Source: Vibrio intestinalis (GTDB lineage Bacteria; Pseudomonadota; Gammaproteobacteria; Enterobacterales; Vibrionaceae). Taken from it: a stretch of DNA of 64,000 nucleotides. Made by a program: the position numbers and the translations under genes. Below are positions 54,302 through 63,906 of this stretch, in pieces (position 1 is the first letter of the stretch; each line of letters opens with the position of its first letter). The notes beneath the pieces were generated by a model, which was given only the letters and a program-made list of their open reading frames with translations, did not search any database and was not told the origin of the DNA. The stretch spans positions 40,228 to 104,227 of the forward strand of contig NZ_JANAVY020000015.1 in NCBI RefSeq assembly GCF_025195085.2, given 5' to 3'.

Positions 54302-55792
54302 ATGAGTACTCAAGATCTCGTCGCCAAACTATGGAATTTATGTAACTTACTCCGTGATGACGGTGTGACTTACCATGAGTACCTTAACGAGCTCACTTAC
54401 CTTATATTCCTTAAAATGGTAGAAGAGACGGGCCAAGAGGAATTACTGCCAGTAGGCTACCGTTGGGAAAATCTAGAAGCCTATAACTCAGCGACTCGTC
54501 TAGAAGAGTACCAAAAGCTGCTAACACAGCTAGGCTACAATGGCTCTCGCATCACTCAAGCGATCTTCAAAAATGCCAGCACTGTTATCCGCAAACCAGC
54601 AACGCTAAATAAGCTGGTGGTAGAAATCGACAAGCTTGATTGGTACAGCGCCAAAACCGAAGGTTTGGGCGACATGTACGAAGGATTGCTAGAGATCAAC
54701 GCCGGTGAGAAAAAATCGGGTGCTGGCCAGTACTTTACGCCGCGAGTGCTTATCGACGTGATGGTAGATCTAATGAAACCAACATTAGACGATGTCATTG
54801 TTGATCCGACCGCAGGTACCGGTGGCTTCTTGATCAGCGCACACAACTACTTGGAAGAGCACAACGATATACAAGAGTTAGAGCCAGCACCTTACGATCG
54901 ATACCAGCATAAAACCTTCTTTGGCATGGAGTTGGTTCAAGACACGCATCGCTTAGGCATGATGAACCTAATGCTGCATGATCTTGCCGTAAACGATAAA
55001 AACTCCGGCATTCTATTTGGTGATACCTTATCTAACGAGGGCAAAGCACTACCACCAGCGAGCTTAATTCTTGCTAACCCGCCATTTGGCACTAAGCAGG
55101 GCGGCGGCGTACCAACCCGTGATGACTTGGTTCATTACACCAGCAACAAACAGTTGGCGTTTTTACATTTGATGTACCACAAAATGCTAAAACCAGGTGG
55201 TCGTGCAGCGGTTGTGCTTCCAGATAACGTATTGTTTGAAGGTTCAACAGGTCAAACTATCCGTAAAGACCTAATGGAGAAGTGTAACCTTCACACCATC
55301 TTGCGTCTGCCAACTGGTATCTTCTATGCCGCTGGGGTAAAAACCAACGTCTTGTTCTTCTCTAAACCTGAAGACGTAACTCAAGATAAAGGTCAAACCC
55401 AAAACGTATGGGTGTATGACTTGCGCTCTAACATGCCTAAGTTTGGCAAACGTACTGTACTGACTAAAAAGCACTTTGATGAGTTTTATGAAGCAGTTGG
55501 CAGTGATTTAACTCAGGTCGATGAAAAAGCTCGCCAAAACTTCCTAAGTAAGCACAAAGATGACATTGATGGCTGTCGCCTGCGCTGCTTTAGCCGTGAT
55601 GAAATTAAAACTAAAGATGAATCATTAGACCTGAGCTGGATTCGTGATGAAAACAACGAAGACGCTTCAAAGCTACCCGCGCCAGATGTGTTAATCAATG
55701 AAGCATTGATTGAAATGGCAGGGGCAATGGAAGAGCTAAAAGCGATTTTGGCAGATTTGGATTCAGCAGAAAGTGATGAGGTGTCTCTGTGA
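54302..55792 (+). CDS. hsdM: Type I DNA methyltransferase, HsdM
   Basis: 496 residues. N-terminal four-helix region, then the N6-adenine methylase core: SAM motif DPTAGTGGFL near 178 and catalytic NPPFGTKQGGG near 264. Downstream HsdM C-terminus (PEDVTQDKGQTQNVWVYDLR) is normal. It is 29 bases after hsdR and overlaps hsdS by 4 bases (GTGA). Confidence 0.96.
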   Translation: MSTQDLVAKLWNLCNLLRDDGVTYHEYLNELTYLIFLKMVEETGQEELLPVGYRWENLEAYNSATRLEEYQKLLTQLGYNGSRITQAIFKNASTVIRKPATLNKLVVEIDKLDWYSAKTEGLGDMYEGLLEINAGEKKSGAGQYFTPRVLIDVMVDLMKPTLDDVIVDPTAGTGGFLISAHNYLEEHNDIQELEPAPYDRYQHKTFFGMELVQDTHRLGMMNLMLHDLAVNDKNSGILFGDTLSNEGKALPPASLILANPPFGTKQGGGVPTRDDLVHYTSNKQLAFLHLMYHKMLKPGGRAAVVLPDNVLFEGSTGQTIRKDLMEKCNLHTILRLPTGIFYAAGVKTNVLFFSKPEDVTQDKGQTQNVWVYDLRSNMPKFGKRTVLTKKHFDEFYEAVGSDLTQVDEKARQNFLSKHKDDIDGCRLRCFSRDEIKTKDESLDLSWIRDENNEDASKLPAPDVLINEALIEMAGAMEELKAILADLDSAESDEVSL

Positions 55793-57270
55793 GTGAGTTA
55801 CCAATAGGGTGGATAGAAACAGAGCTAGGAAATATTACGGAAGTACAAAGTGGTGTTGGTTTTCCTAAAAAATATCAAGGTGTAATTGATGCCGAATACC
55901 CAGTGTACAAAGTCGGTGATCTATCTAAGGCGTTTGTTCACAGCTCTGGCTTACTTAGTAAGTCCGATAACTATGTTTCGTTAGATACATTGTTATTGAT
56001 GAAAGGTAAAACTTTTGAAGTGGGGTCGACATTATTTGCAAAAATTGGCGAAGCGTTAAAGTTAAACCGACGTGTAATAGTTGAGAGACCAGGAATCGCA
56101 GATAATAATGTTATGGGTGTAAAGGCTTTCTATAATGAAGCTGATAAATATGTCTATAGATATCTGCAATATTTCGATGTTGCATCATTGTCACGATCTA
56201 CGACTGTGCCGTCAATTAGGAAAAGTGACGTTGAAGAGATTACAATTCCGTTGCCACCATTAAACGAACAAATTCGCATTGCCAACAAGTTAGATTCTAT
56301 CCTTGCCAAGGTCGACAAAGCCCAAGCTCGCTTAGATCAGATTCCTGCAATTTTAAAACGTTTCCGCCAATCAGTATTGGCTGCTGCAACGTCTGGGGCG
56401 TTGACGAAAGAGTGGCGTGAGGAAAACCCAAGTCAGCAGTTGATCGATCTGGATGAGTTAACTAGTTTAAAAGAAAGTCTTATTAAGCAGAAGCAAGTAA
56501 AGAAAGACTTAATTGTTGAAAAAATAGATGGCGAAGGGCTCCCCGACTCGTGGGTGACCGTGAACCTTGGTGGCTTAGCATCAAAAGTTACAGATGGTGA
56601 ACATAAAACTCCGAAACGCGCAGAAAGTGGCAGATTCCTTCTATCCGCACGAAATGTCCGAGATGGAAGAATTGACTTAAGTAAAGTTGATTATGTCGGA
56701 GATGAAGAGTTTGAGAAACTTAGAAAGCGATGTGATCCTAATAAAGGGGACATTCTTATCTCTTGTTCAGGTTCTGTAGGGCGCATTGCACTTTGTGACT
56801 GTGATGATGAATACGTCATGGTAAGAAGTGCTGCATTGGTTAAGACCGATTTAACCGAACAGAATAACACTTACCTTATGTATGTTCTTCAGTCACCTAG
56901 GTTGCAAGATATTATTGTTGAAAAATCTAAAGCAACAGCGCAGTCAAATTTGTTTTTAGCGCCGATCAAAGAGCTACCAATCCCTTTAGCCCCTGTATTA
57001 GAGCAAAGTGAGGTAGTTAGAAAGGTCGAAGCTTTATTGGCCAAAGCTAATAAAGTTGAAAAACAATACCTAGATGCTAAAGCTCGCTTAGACCGCTTAA
57101 CTCAATCGATCCTAGCTAAAGCTTTCCGAGGCGAGCTGGTTCCGCAAGATCCAAATGATGAACCAGCAGACAAACTGTTAGAATGCATTGTCGCAGAAAA
57201 AGAGCTGAGTAAGCCGAAAAAGATCACTCGCAAGCGCGCCACCAAAGCAAAAACGTCAGAGAAGGAATAA
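55789..57270 (+). CDS. hsdS: Type I specificity subunit, HsdS
   Basis: 493 residues, GTG start inside the stop of hsdM. Two target-recognition domains (about 5-145 and 245-390) alternate with helical conserved regions (IPLPPLNEQIRIANKLDSIL with FRQSVLAAATSGALTKEW; and LIPLAPVLEQ-type plus LTQSILAKAFRGELVPQD). Both halves appear intact, giving a bipartite recognition site that cannot be deduced. The stop TAA shares one base with the next gene's ATG. Confidence 0.95.
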   Translation: MSELPIGWIETELGNITEVQSGVGFPKKYQGVIDAEYPVYKVGDLSKAFVHSSGLLSKSDNYVSLDTLLLMKGKTFEVGSTLFAKIGEALKLNRRVIVERPGIADNNVMGVKAFYNEADKYVYRYLQYFDVASLSRSTTVPSIRKSDVEEITIPLPPLNEQIRIANKLDSILAKVDKAQARLDQIPAILKRFRQSVLAAATSGALTKEWREENPSQQLIDLDELTSLKESLIKQKQVKKDLIVEKIDGEGLPDSWVTVNLGGLASKVTDGEHKTPKRAESGRFLLSARNVRDGRIDLSKVDYVGDEEFEKLRKRCDPNKGDILISCSGSVGRIALCDCDDEYVMVRSAALVKTDLTEQNNTYLMYVLQSPRLQDIIVEKSKATAQSNLFLAPIKELPIPLAPVLEQSEVVRKVEALLAKANKVEKQYLDAKARLDRLTQSILAKAFRGELVPQDPNDEPADKLLECIVAEKELSKPKKITRKRATKAKTSEKE

Positions 57271-58430
57271 TGAACCAAATGAATCACTCACTCTCTTTAG
57301 TTAACATCAAAGCCAACAACTTTAAGTCGCTGGTGGACTTTTCACTGCCGTTTAGCAAATTTAATTGTTTAGTGGGATTAAACGGTTCAGGTAAATCCAC
57401 CGTATTACAATTTATTGATTTTCTCTCACAGCAAGTGAGTGGCGATATCGATGAGTGGCTGAGTAGCCGTCAGTGGAGTGCGAGAGATCTTAACTCGACG
57501 TTAACTAAGCAGTCCAATATTACTTTTACCGTAGAACTTTCTTACGCGGGTAGACCCGTTATTTGGGAAGGCAGTTTTAATCGAAAAGAGCTGTACTGCA
57601 CTTCTGAAAAAATAACTTGGGATAGTAAAACATTACTTAACGTAAGCGATGGGAAGTTTGCACTACCGACTGAAGAGCTTCAATCTCCTATAACTTTTGA
57701 CTATCAAGGTTCTATCCTTTCTCAGATAAGAGACAAAACGCTTCCAAAAGAGTTAATAGAGTTCAAAACATTTTTCAATCTACTTAATGCTTTAGATATG
57801 CTTTCTCCGGAGAAGTTAAGAGATCATCATGTAAGAGGTAATACGTTAGGGTATGGCGGCAAAATGTTACCTGCTTTTCTTCTCGATATGAGTAAAAGCG
57901 AAAGGTCTAATTTGCTTAACAACCTTCAAAAGCTATATCCGAAATTGAACAAGATCGACACTTTAGTGAATAAAACGAATAGTGCAGTGAAGATTGAAAT
58001 TGAAGAAAAGTTTGGTGAGAAGATCATAAAAACAGAAGCCAGACACATCAATGATGGCTTACTGCGTTTTATGGCGATCTTTGCACAGCTTACCCAAAAG
58101 CAAAGTGCGCTGCTGCTTGATGAAATCGAAAACGGTGTCAATCCAGAGCTTATAGAAAAGCTAGTCGACAGCTTAGTTGAAGCCAATACCCAGGTGATAG
58201 TCACCACTCATAGCCCTATGATTCTTAACTACATGGAAGATGATGTAGCTAGAGCAGGTGTGGTTTACCTCTATAAAAATGCTCAAGGTGCGACGCAAGC
58301 TATTCGCTTGTTTGACCTTCCTTCAATGCAACGTAAGCTGAAGTTCATGGGGCCAGGAGAGGCATACGAAGATACGATACTTGAAAATCTAGCTCCAGAA
58401 GCCGCGACAGTTCAACTGATTAGCAACTAA
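57270..58430 (+). CDS. AAA ATPase (OLD/AAA_15-like) in the hsd operon
   Basis: 386 residues. Walker A VGLNGSGKSTVL near residue 36, signature/Walker B QSALLLDEIENGVNPELIEKL near 275, and H-loop TTHSPMIL near 310. No Toprim domain of its own, but the next gene encodes a Toprim-like DUF4276 protein 14 bases downstream. The ATPase plus separate Toprim pair has the layout of a split OLD nuclease, as in PARIS (AriA-AriB), but with a different Toprim family. It overlaps hsdS by one base. Confidence 0.78.
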   Translation: MNQMNHSLSLVNIKANNFKSLVDFSLPFSKFNCLVGLNGSGKSTVLQFIDFLSQQVSGDIDEWLSSRQWSARDLNSTLTKQSNITFTVELSYAGRPVIWEGSFNRKELYCTSEKITWDSKTLLNVSDGKFALPTEELQSPITFDYQGSILSQIRDKTLPKELIEFKTFFNLLNALDMLSPEKLRDHHVRGNTLGYGGKMLPAFLLDMSKSERSNLLNNLQKLYPKLNKIDTLVNKTNSAVKIEIEEKFGEKIIKTEARHINDGLLRFMAIFAQLTQKQSALLLDEIENGVNPELIEKLVDSLVEANTQVIVTTHSPMILNYMEDDVARAGVVYLYKNAQGATQAIRLFDLPSMQRKLKFMGPGEAYEDTILENLAPEAATVQLISN

Positions 58431-58444
58431 AGAGGGCAGAACGC

Positions 58445-59140
58445 ATGTATTTAGTTGTTAGCGGTGAAGGTGAAACCGACATCGGTAAAAGTAACGAGTC
58501 AATAGGACCTCTTAGTAAGCTAATAGACAAGTTTATTGAGCCATATTCGGGCTTCTCACTTCTCGATGCGGATCTGCTTGAAGTGGTTCATGAGTCTGAA
58601 ATCACCCGTATTTCTAAAGATAAAAGAGTTATCAAATCTCTCTCTAGAAGTGGCAAAAAACAAGGTAAGGAAACAAGAGAGTTTTATCGAGCGGCAAGGG
58701 CATTGGCACATGTCGCATCTAACCCTGAAAGGCAACCAAGCTTAGCTGTGTTATTCCATGACTCCGATAGCAACAAATGGTCAGATTATCAAACTAAACG
58801 CCAATCTATGATTACTGGCTTTGAAGCTCAAGAGTATCAAAATGGCGTGCCGTTTGTTGCTCAACCAAAGTCAGAAGCTTGGCTAATCTGCGCATTAAAA
58901 TATGGTTATCAACATTGTGGCCCCCTTGAAGAGCGCTCTGGTAACGACGACTCGCCAAAATCTTTAAAAGCAGAGTTAGAAGCACATCTTGGTGAGCCAG
59001 CAACTCGTGTAACGCTCAATGAGCTCGTAGACGAAGGTCAAATAGATTTGGCTCAAATTACCGATATGAAGTCGATGACTGATTTTCAGGAGTCAATGAA
59101 AGAAGTACTAGGGCGAATGCTGGGTAGAGCAATCGAGTAG
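58445..59140 (+). CDS. DUF4276-type Toprim-like protein
   Basis: 231 residues. The Toprim-like acidic pattern is visible: Glu in VVSGEGETDIGKSN at the N-terminus, DSDSNKWSDY near 105, and PKSEAWLICALKYGY near 145. DUF4276 proteins pair with AAA ATPases in defense loci. Likely the effector nuclease, or a nucleic-acid-handling partner, of the ATPase just upstream. Confidence 0.72.
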   Translation: MYLVVSGEGETDIGKSNESIGPLSKLIDKFIEPYSGFSLLDADLLEVVHESEITRISKDKRVIKSLSRSGKKQGKETREFYRAARALAHVASNPERQPSLAVLFHDSDSNKWSDYQTKRQSMITGFEAQEYQNGVPFVAQPKSEAWLICALKYGYQHCGPLEERSGNDDSPKSLKAELEAHLGEPATRVTLNELVDEGQIDLAQITDMKSMTDFQESMKEVLGRMLGRAIE

Positions 59141-59174
59141 AAATTTTCATCATCATTAAATAATAAGAACAAAA

Positions 59175-60983
59175 ATGAGATTAAATAGGCTTAAGTTAGT
59201 TGGTCGATACAAATCGATCGTAGGAACAGAACAGCAACCTTTCATCTATACCTTTAAGCCAAATAGCGAGGGCTATTCACCGATATGCTTGGTTGGCTTA
59301 AATGGTTCCGGAAAATCAAATTTCATTGAATTAATCGCCGATATCTTTGGTTACGCGGACAGGTATTTCAACCCGCAGTATGAATGTACAGAAGACCTTA
59401 CCTATGATTTTGAAATCGAGTACCAGATTACGGGCGGTTCAGCCTTAAGGACGGTATTGCTCAAATGTACCGATTCGAAACTGAAGATGCTTTATATCGA
59501 GGGTGAAAGACCACTCAGCTATGGCACCAATGAGCTAGAGAATTACCAATTAGACCAGATGGTCGAACTGTTGGGTATTTTCAATGAAGTTCAAAGCGAT
59601 TTTCATGAAATGCTTCCTACTAATGTGATTGCTTACTCTTCAGGACATAATCAGGGGTTAAGCTCGGTGTTTGCAAAGACCCAACTCCAATATTTTGATG
59701 TGATCCGAAAACAAGGTGTCTTCTATCGAGAATATAAACCAAGATATGATGAAGTAATGGAAGAGCAGGACGCTGAAAATGATGCGGTTTGGGAAGGATT
59801 ATCGAAATACGTAAGGGGTGTTTACCGAAAGAATTCAGGGTTGTTTAGTGTTCCACGGGCTTATCAAGATGACCTAAAGTCTTACTTTAACTTCCCTGAG
59901 GAGCCACTTGAAGCAAGAGAGTCCAGATTACCTGTTGGTTTATTTGCAGACCATTCTCTAAACAATGTCTTTTTTGTTTATTTAATGGTTTGCCGTGGTG
60001 CAAATAAAACTAAGTCTAAAGCCTTCCGTAGATTTATTTCTGATAACGTTAATATTAATGGTGTTTGTAGTTTTGAGATGGACTTGCGATTAACTGAATA
60101 TAAAGAGTTTGAAGCAATAGGAAATATTGTTAGAAGGCTTACAGAGTTAAGTTGCGAATCGTTAGGACAACCAGTTCCACTTATCGACGAAGATATCAGT
60201 GCGTCACCAAAGCTACGATTTAAAGTAGGGCGAAAATTCTTCAAAGCTATGGATCGGTTATACCTTGATGAAACTGTTTTTTTAGAGCATTTGCTAACAC
60301 TTCATCATTTAACGGCAAGAAGATGGAGTTACGATGAAAAGCGTACGTTAAGAAGTAGTAAGTATGAACGAAACGTACCTAGTGTATCTGGTGGCCTGAT
60401 GCCAATGCGCCTCTTGAATATAGAAGTCTCGCTCCAAGATCCTCATGTAATTACCACATATGACAGAATTAGTGATGGTGAACATCAGCTCATTCAAATT
60501 GTCGGTTCCTTAATATTGTTCGGTGACCAGCAATCCCTGTTTATCCTTGACGAGCCAGAAAGTCATTTCAACCCAGAGTGGCGTATTGAGTTTGTCGATA
60601 TCATTAATAGGTACGTTGGCTTATCAAAGTTAGAGCTAATCATCTCAACACATTCGCCTTTTGTCCTTTCAGCATGTAAATCTGAGCGCGTGCTTCACTT
60701 TCAGAAAAACCTTGAGGGATGTGTAGCGATTAATCCTATTCGTGACAAAGAAACCTATGGCTCTTCTTTTGATTCATTACTTTCGTCTGTTTTCGGGTTA
60801 GAGGTTCTTATTTCAAAAAGACCTTTAGATGAGATACGAGAAGTACTATCGCAATATGACAATGGTGATCTTACTAGTGCAACAGCTTTGGAACAACTAG
60901 AGAGATTTGGCCAATCATTCGAATTAAATTACAGAAGGAACAAAATTCGAAGAGAGTTGGATGATCTGGGAGGTGAAGAATAA
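59175..60983 (+). CDS. Restriction-associated AAA ATPase (Septu PtuA-like)
   Basis: 602 residues. Walker A VGLNGSGKSNFIEL near 38, Walker B/D-loop LFILDEPESHFNPEWRIEFV near 452, and STHSPFVLSACKSERV near 490. Matches the layout of AAA ATPases found with restriction systems (TIGR04435-type from memory) and of PtuA, the ATPase of Septu. The following gene overlaps by one base and encodes an HNH nuclease, as in Septu PtuA-PtuB. Confidence 0.75.
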   Translation: MRLNRLKLVGRYKSIVGTEQQPFIYTFKPNSEGYSPICLVGLNGSGKSNFIELIADIFGYADRYFNPQYECTEDLTYDFEIEYQITGGSALRTVLLKCTDSKLKMLYIEGERPLSYGTNELENYQLDQMVELLGIFNEVQSDFHEMLPTNVIAYSSGHNQGLSSVFAKTQLQYFDVIRKQGVFYREYKPRYDEVMEEQDAENDAVWEGLSKYVRGVYRKNSGLFSVPRAYQDDLKSYFNFPEEPLEARESRLPVGLFADHSLNNVFFVYLMVCRGANKTKSKAFRRFISDNVNINGVCSFEMDLRLTEYKEFEAIGNIVRRLTELSCESLGQPVPLIDEDISASPKLRFKVGRKFFKAMDRLYLDETVFLEHLLTLHHLTARRWSYDEKRTLRSSKYERNVPSVSGGLMPMRLLNIEVSLQDPHVITTYDRISDGEHQLIQIVGSLILFGDQQSLFILDEPESHFNPEWRIEFVDIINRYVGLSKLELIISTHSPFVLSACKSERVLHFQKNLEGCVAINPIRDKETYGSSFDSLLSSVFGLEVLISKRPLDEIREVLSQYDNGDLTSATALEQLERFGQSFELNYRRNKIRRELDDLGGEE

Positions 60984-62116
60984 TGCTCTGGCCCGTAGTA
61001 AAACCACCGAAATCAAGTTTGTACTGGCTTGATGAGGTTCATAAAAACTTCTATTTGTTGATGTTTCAAGGGGAAGAGGTCGCGGATTGTTTCCCTGCTG
61101 AATTTAGAACAGTTCTAGATGCGAGTGCCAAAACAAATACATATTTTGTGAATGTTTATCTTGAATACAATCAGTTATCAGGTGCGCATAAGGCGTCTTT
61201 TCAACAAATATATGATCAGCAGATAAAAATAGTACCACTTTATTCAGATGCTCGGATCGCACTATTGAAGCCTAAGGTAAATGCTCCAGGTTCAACCGAG
61301 CACAAGGAGTTATGGAAAGCGTGTAAGAAGCTTGGTGGTTACTTATATTCAACAACGTTAGGGTTGAAGTGTTTTAGTGATTCACTGGTTGAAAAGTTCG
61401 ATGATGTCGAACTCTCAGATATGCATGAACACTATCAAGAGTTTAAAAGATTAAATACCCCAATATGTTCGTTCTGCGGTTTATCATCGATGACTGCTGA
61501 AGTACTAATAGAGCCTGAAGATGGAGCTGATCTGCCAGAAGAGAAGCAGAGACGTGCCTCTTATGACCATTACTTACCTAAAGCTCATTACCCGTTCTTA
61601 GCTGTAGATTTTAATAATCTCATTCCTTGTTGTGATACTTGTAACGAAGACTTCAAAGAAGAAAAAGACGCACTTACTGATGATGATGATGAGCGTTCGC
61701 TTTCTTTTGTTCCTTACTCTAAAGAGCAAGTCCAACTTAGGGCAACCTATTTAAAAAGGATGGGTGACTTTTATAAAATGAGAGTAGGAATTCTAGCTAC
61801 TGGGTGCGATATAGAAAAAAAAGGTAAGACTTGGAATCGAATCTTTAAGGTACAGGGACGTGTAAATCATTTGTTAGATGAGTCGTTCACTGAGGAATGG
61901 CTTGCCCCTTTATTAGCTGATGTTGAGCAGGTTGAAGATGCCAAACTCAAACTTCAACGTGAAGCGGATAGGCTTGATGCTAAGAAGACAACTAGGAAAG
62001 AGGTTTATTATAAAGCTTTAAGCTTTTCACATTTAGCTGGTTCAGATGATGAAGTTGTCGAAGATCTACTTCTTGCAGTTAAAGATATCTATGAACCCAG
62101 ACGTAACGCGTTATAA
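60983..62116 (+). CDS. HNH nuclease partner (Septu PtuB-like)
   Basis: 377 residues. A zinc-finger HNH domain at about 160-225: CSFC, then the catalytic YDHYLPKAHYPFLAVDFNNL and IPCCDTCNEDFKE. The N-terminal ~150 residues and C-terminal ~150 are helical. TAATG overlap with the ATPase gene means coupled translation. In Septu, PtuB is the nuclease guarded by PtuA. Confidence 0.75.
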   Translation: MLWPVVKPPKSSLYWLDEVHKNFYLLMFQGEEVADCFPAEFRTVLDASAKTNTYFVNVYLEYNQLSGAHKASFQQIYDQQIKIVPLYSDARIALLKPKVNAPGSTEHKELWKACKKLGGYLYSTTLGLKCFSDSLVEKFDDVELSDMHEHYQEFKRLNTPICSFCGLSSMTAEVLIEPEDGADLPEEKQRRASYDHYLPKAHYPFLAVDFNNLIPCCDTCNEDFKEEKDALTDDDDERSLSFVPYSKEQVQLRATYLKRMGDFYKMRVGILATGCDIEKKGKTWNRIFKVQGRVNHLLDESFTEEWLAPLLADVEQVEDAKLKLQREADRLDAKKTTRKEVYYKALSFSHLAGSDDEVVEDLLLAVKDIYEPRRNAL

Positions 62117-62130
62117 GTAAGGACTACAAA

Positions 62131-63906
62131 TTGGCTATTTATTGTGGTGACAAAAATTCTACTCATTTACTTAACAATATGTCGGAGTTCAAAGAGCGTT
62201 GTTTTATTCAAGGTCGCTCTCTTTTCACGGGACGCGACGTGTGGAATTCACTAACGTGCCAAGAGCTCATTGATTATTTTGTTGAAAATTTAGATGAAGG
62301 TGATGGTGACTTTTTTGAAAAGTTAGAAACTCAATTGGCAGATGCTTCCCCAGAAGCCAAAGTACTGGCGTCTGAAATGCTGTGGTTGATGTTTCTTTGC
62401 CCGAGCAATACGGGGCCTGAATCTAAACGCAGGGGTATTGAACGCGTATTTTCCTGGAGTGGGTTCGAGATTACCCCAGATTCCAAGCAAAAGTTCCTTT
62501 CTGACCACGCTTTAACTGGAATTGGTAGTGCTGGCACTGCATACAATACACTCCGCTGGCGTGAGCTTGTTTATGTTATCGGGTTGGTTGAAGCTTTGCT
62601 AAAGCTCTCTGAACTGGAGAGAAAAGAGCTTTTGAATGATGGTGAACGCATGCCTCAGTGGCTGGAGTCTATTTCAGAAAATGGCACGAGACAGTTTCGT
62701 CATATGTTTTTATATCTACTGTTTCCAGAGGCCCATGAGCGTATCTTCGGTAACACGGACAGAAAATCTATTTTAACAACTTTAACCGATATCACGAGTG
62801 CCCAATATGATCGAATGGATACAAAAGATGCTGACGCTAAACTGTTGGCACTAAGGCAATCTTTTGAAGGGGAGTTCGGGACCAAAGAACTTGACTACTA
62901 TGTCGAGCCGTTGCGCTCGAAATGGAAGGAACCTAAGCCATCGTCCAATAATAAGGTCAACGATCCAGCGCAGGAGTATGATGTGAAGAGTAATGATAAA
63001 CCTCAACCGCTTAATACGATACTTTATGGGCCACCGGGAACAGGTAAAACCTACAATACAATTAATAAAGCTCTAGCGATTGTTGATCCTGAATTTTACT
63101 ATTCACATTGTGAAGATCGAGACGCTATCAAAAAGCGATTCGATGAACTTCTTAAAAGCAATCGCATTGGTTTTGTCACTTTCCATCAGAGCTTTAGTTA
63201 TGAAGACTTTGTGGAAGGCTTGAAAGCGACGACAGAAAACAATCAGGTCAATTACGAAATCGAAGATGGTATTTTCAAGCGTTTGTGTGAATCTGCCCGT
63301 GCTAAACCGACTATAAAAGCAGAACAAGATCATGTTGATATTAGTGGTCGTAAAATATGGAAGATGTCGTTAGGTGACATTGCTGGTGAAGATGCTTTTA
63401 TCTATCAGCAATGTATCGATAACGGCTATGTTCTTTTAGGTTATGGTTATGACATAGATTTCTCTGACGCCACCGATCGTAAGCAAGTGGCTCAAACCTA
63501 CCGCAGCAACAATGTGGCAATTGAGAACGAAAGCTATGACTATCAAGTTACATCAGTAAACAAATTCAAAAATGAGATGGCTATGGGTGATCTCATTGTC
63601 GTTTCAGATGGTAACCGTAAGTTTCGTGCGATTGCTGAAATTACCAGCGATTATTATTTTGATAACTCAGCTATCGATGATGTTAGCTATTCTCAAGCAA
63701 GAAAAGTTACTTGGCACAGAGTGTACGAACCATCACTACCAGTTGATGAATTGTTTAAGAAGAACTTGTCTCAAATGACTTTGTATCGACTGTATGAGTC
63801 GACCATCGATACTGAGAAACTCCAAGTAATATTACAAGGTGGTGATGAAACAGGAAATCTCGCGCCAAGACAAACCATAGGTAAGGGCGCGAACGTACTT
63901 TGTTAA
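62131..63906 (+). pseudogene. McrB-like restriction GTPase, truncated before Walker B
   Basis: 591 residues from TTG 62131 (AAGGAC before it). The first ~260 residues are an N-terminal recognition region. AAA motif starts LYGPPGTGKTYNT near 300, followed by FVTFHQSFSYEDFVEGL. An EVE-like inserted segment sits at ~410-560 (IWKMSLGDIAGEDAFI, MAMGDLIVVSDGNRKFRAIA). The frame ends with GNLAPRQTIGKGANVLC* where McrB normally continues into Walker B (VLIIDEINRGN). No mcrC is seen. The last ~100 bases of the window belong to something else, so this copy is probably cut by an insertion. Confidence 0.7.
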
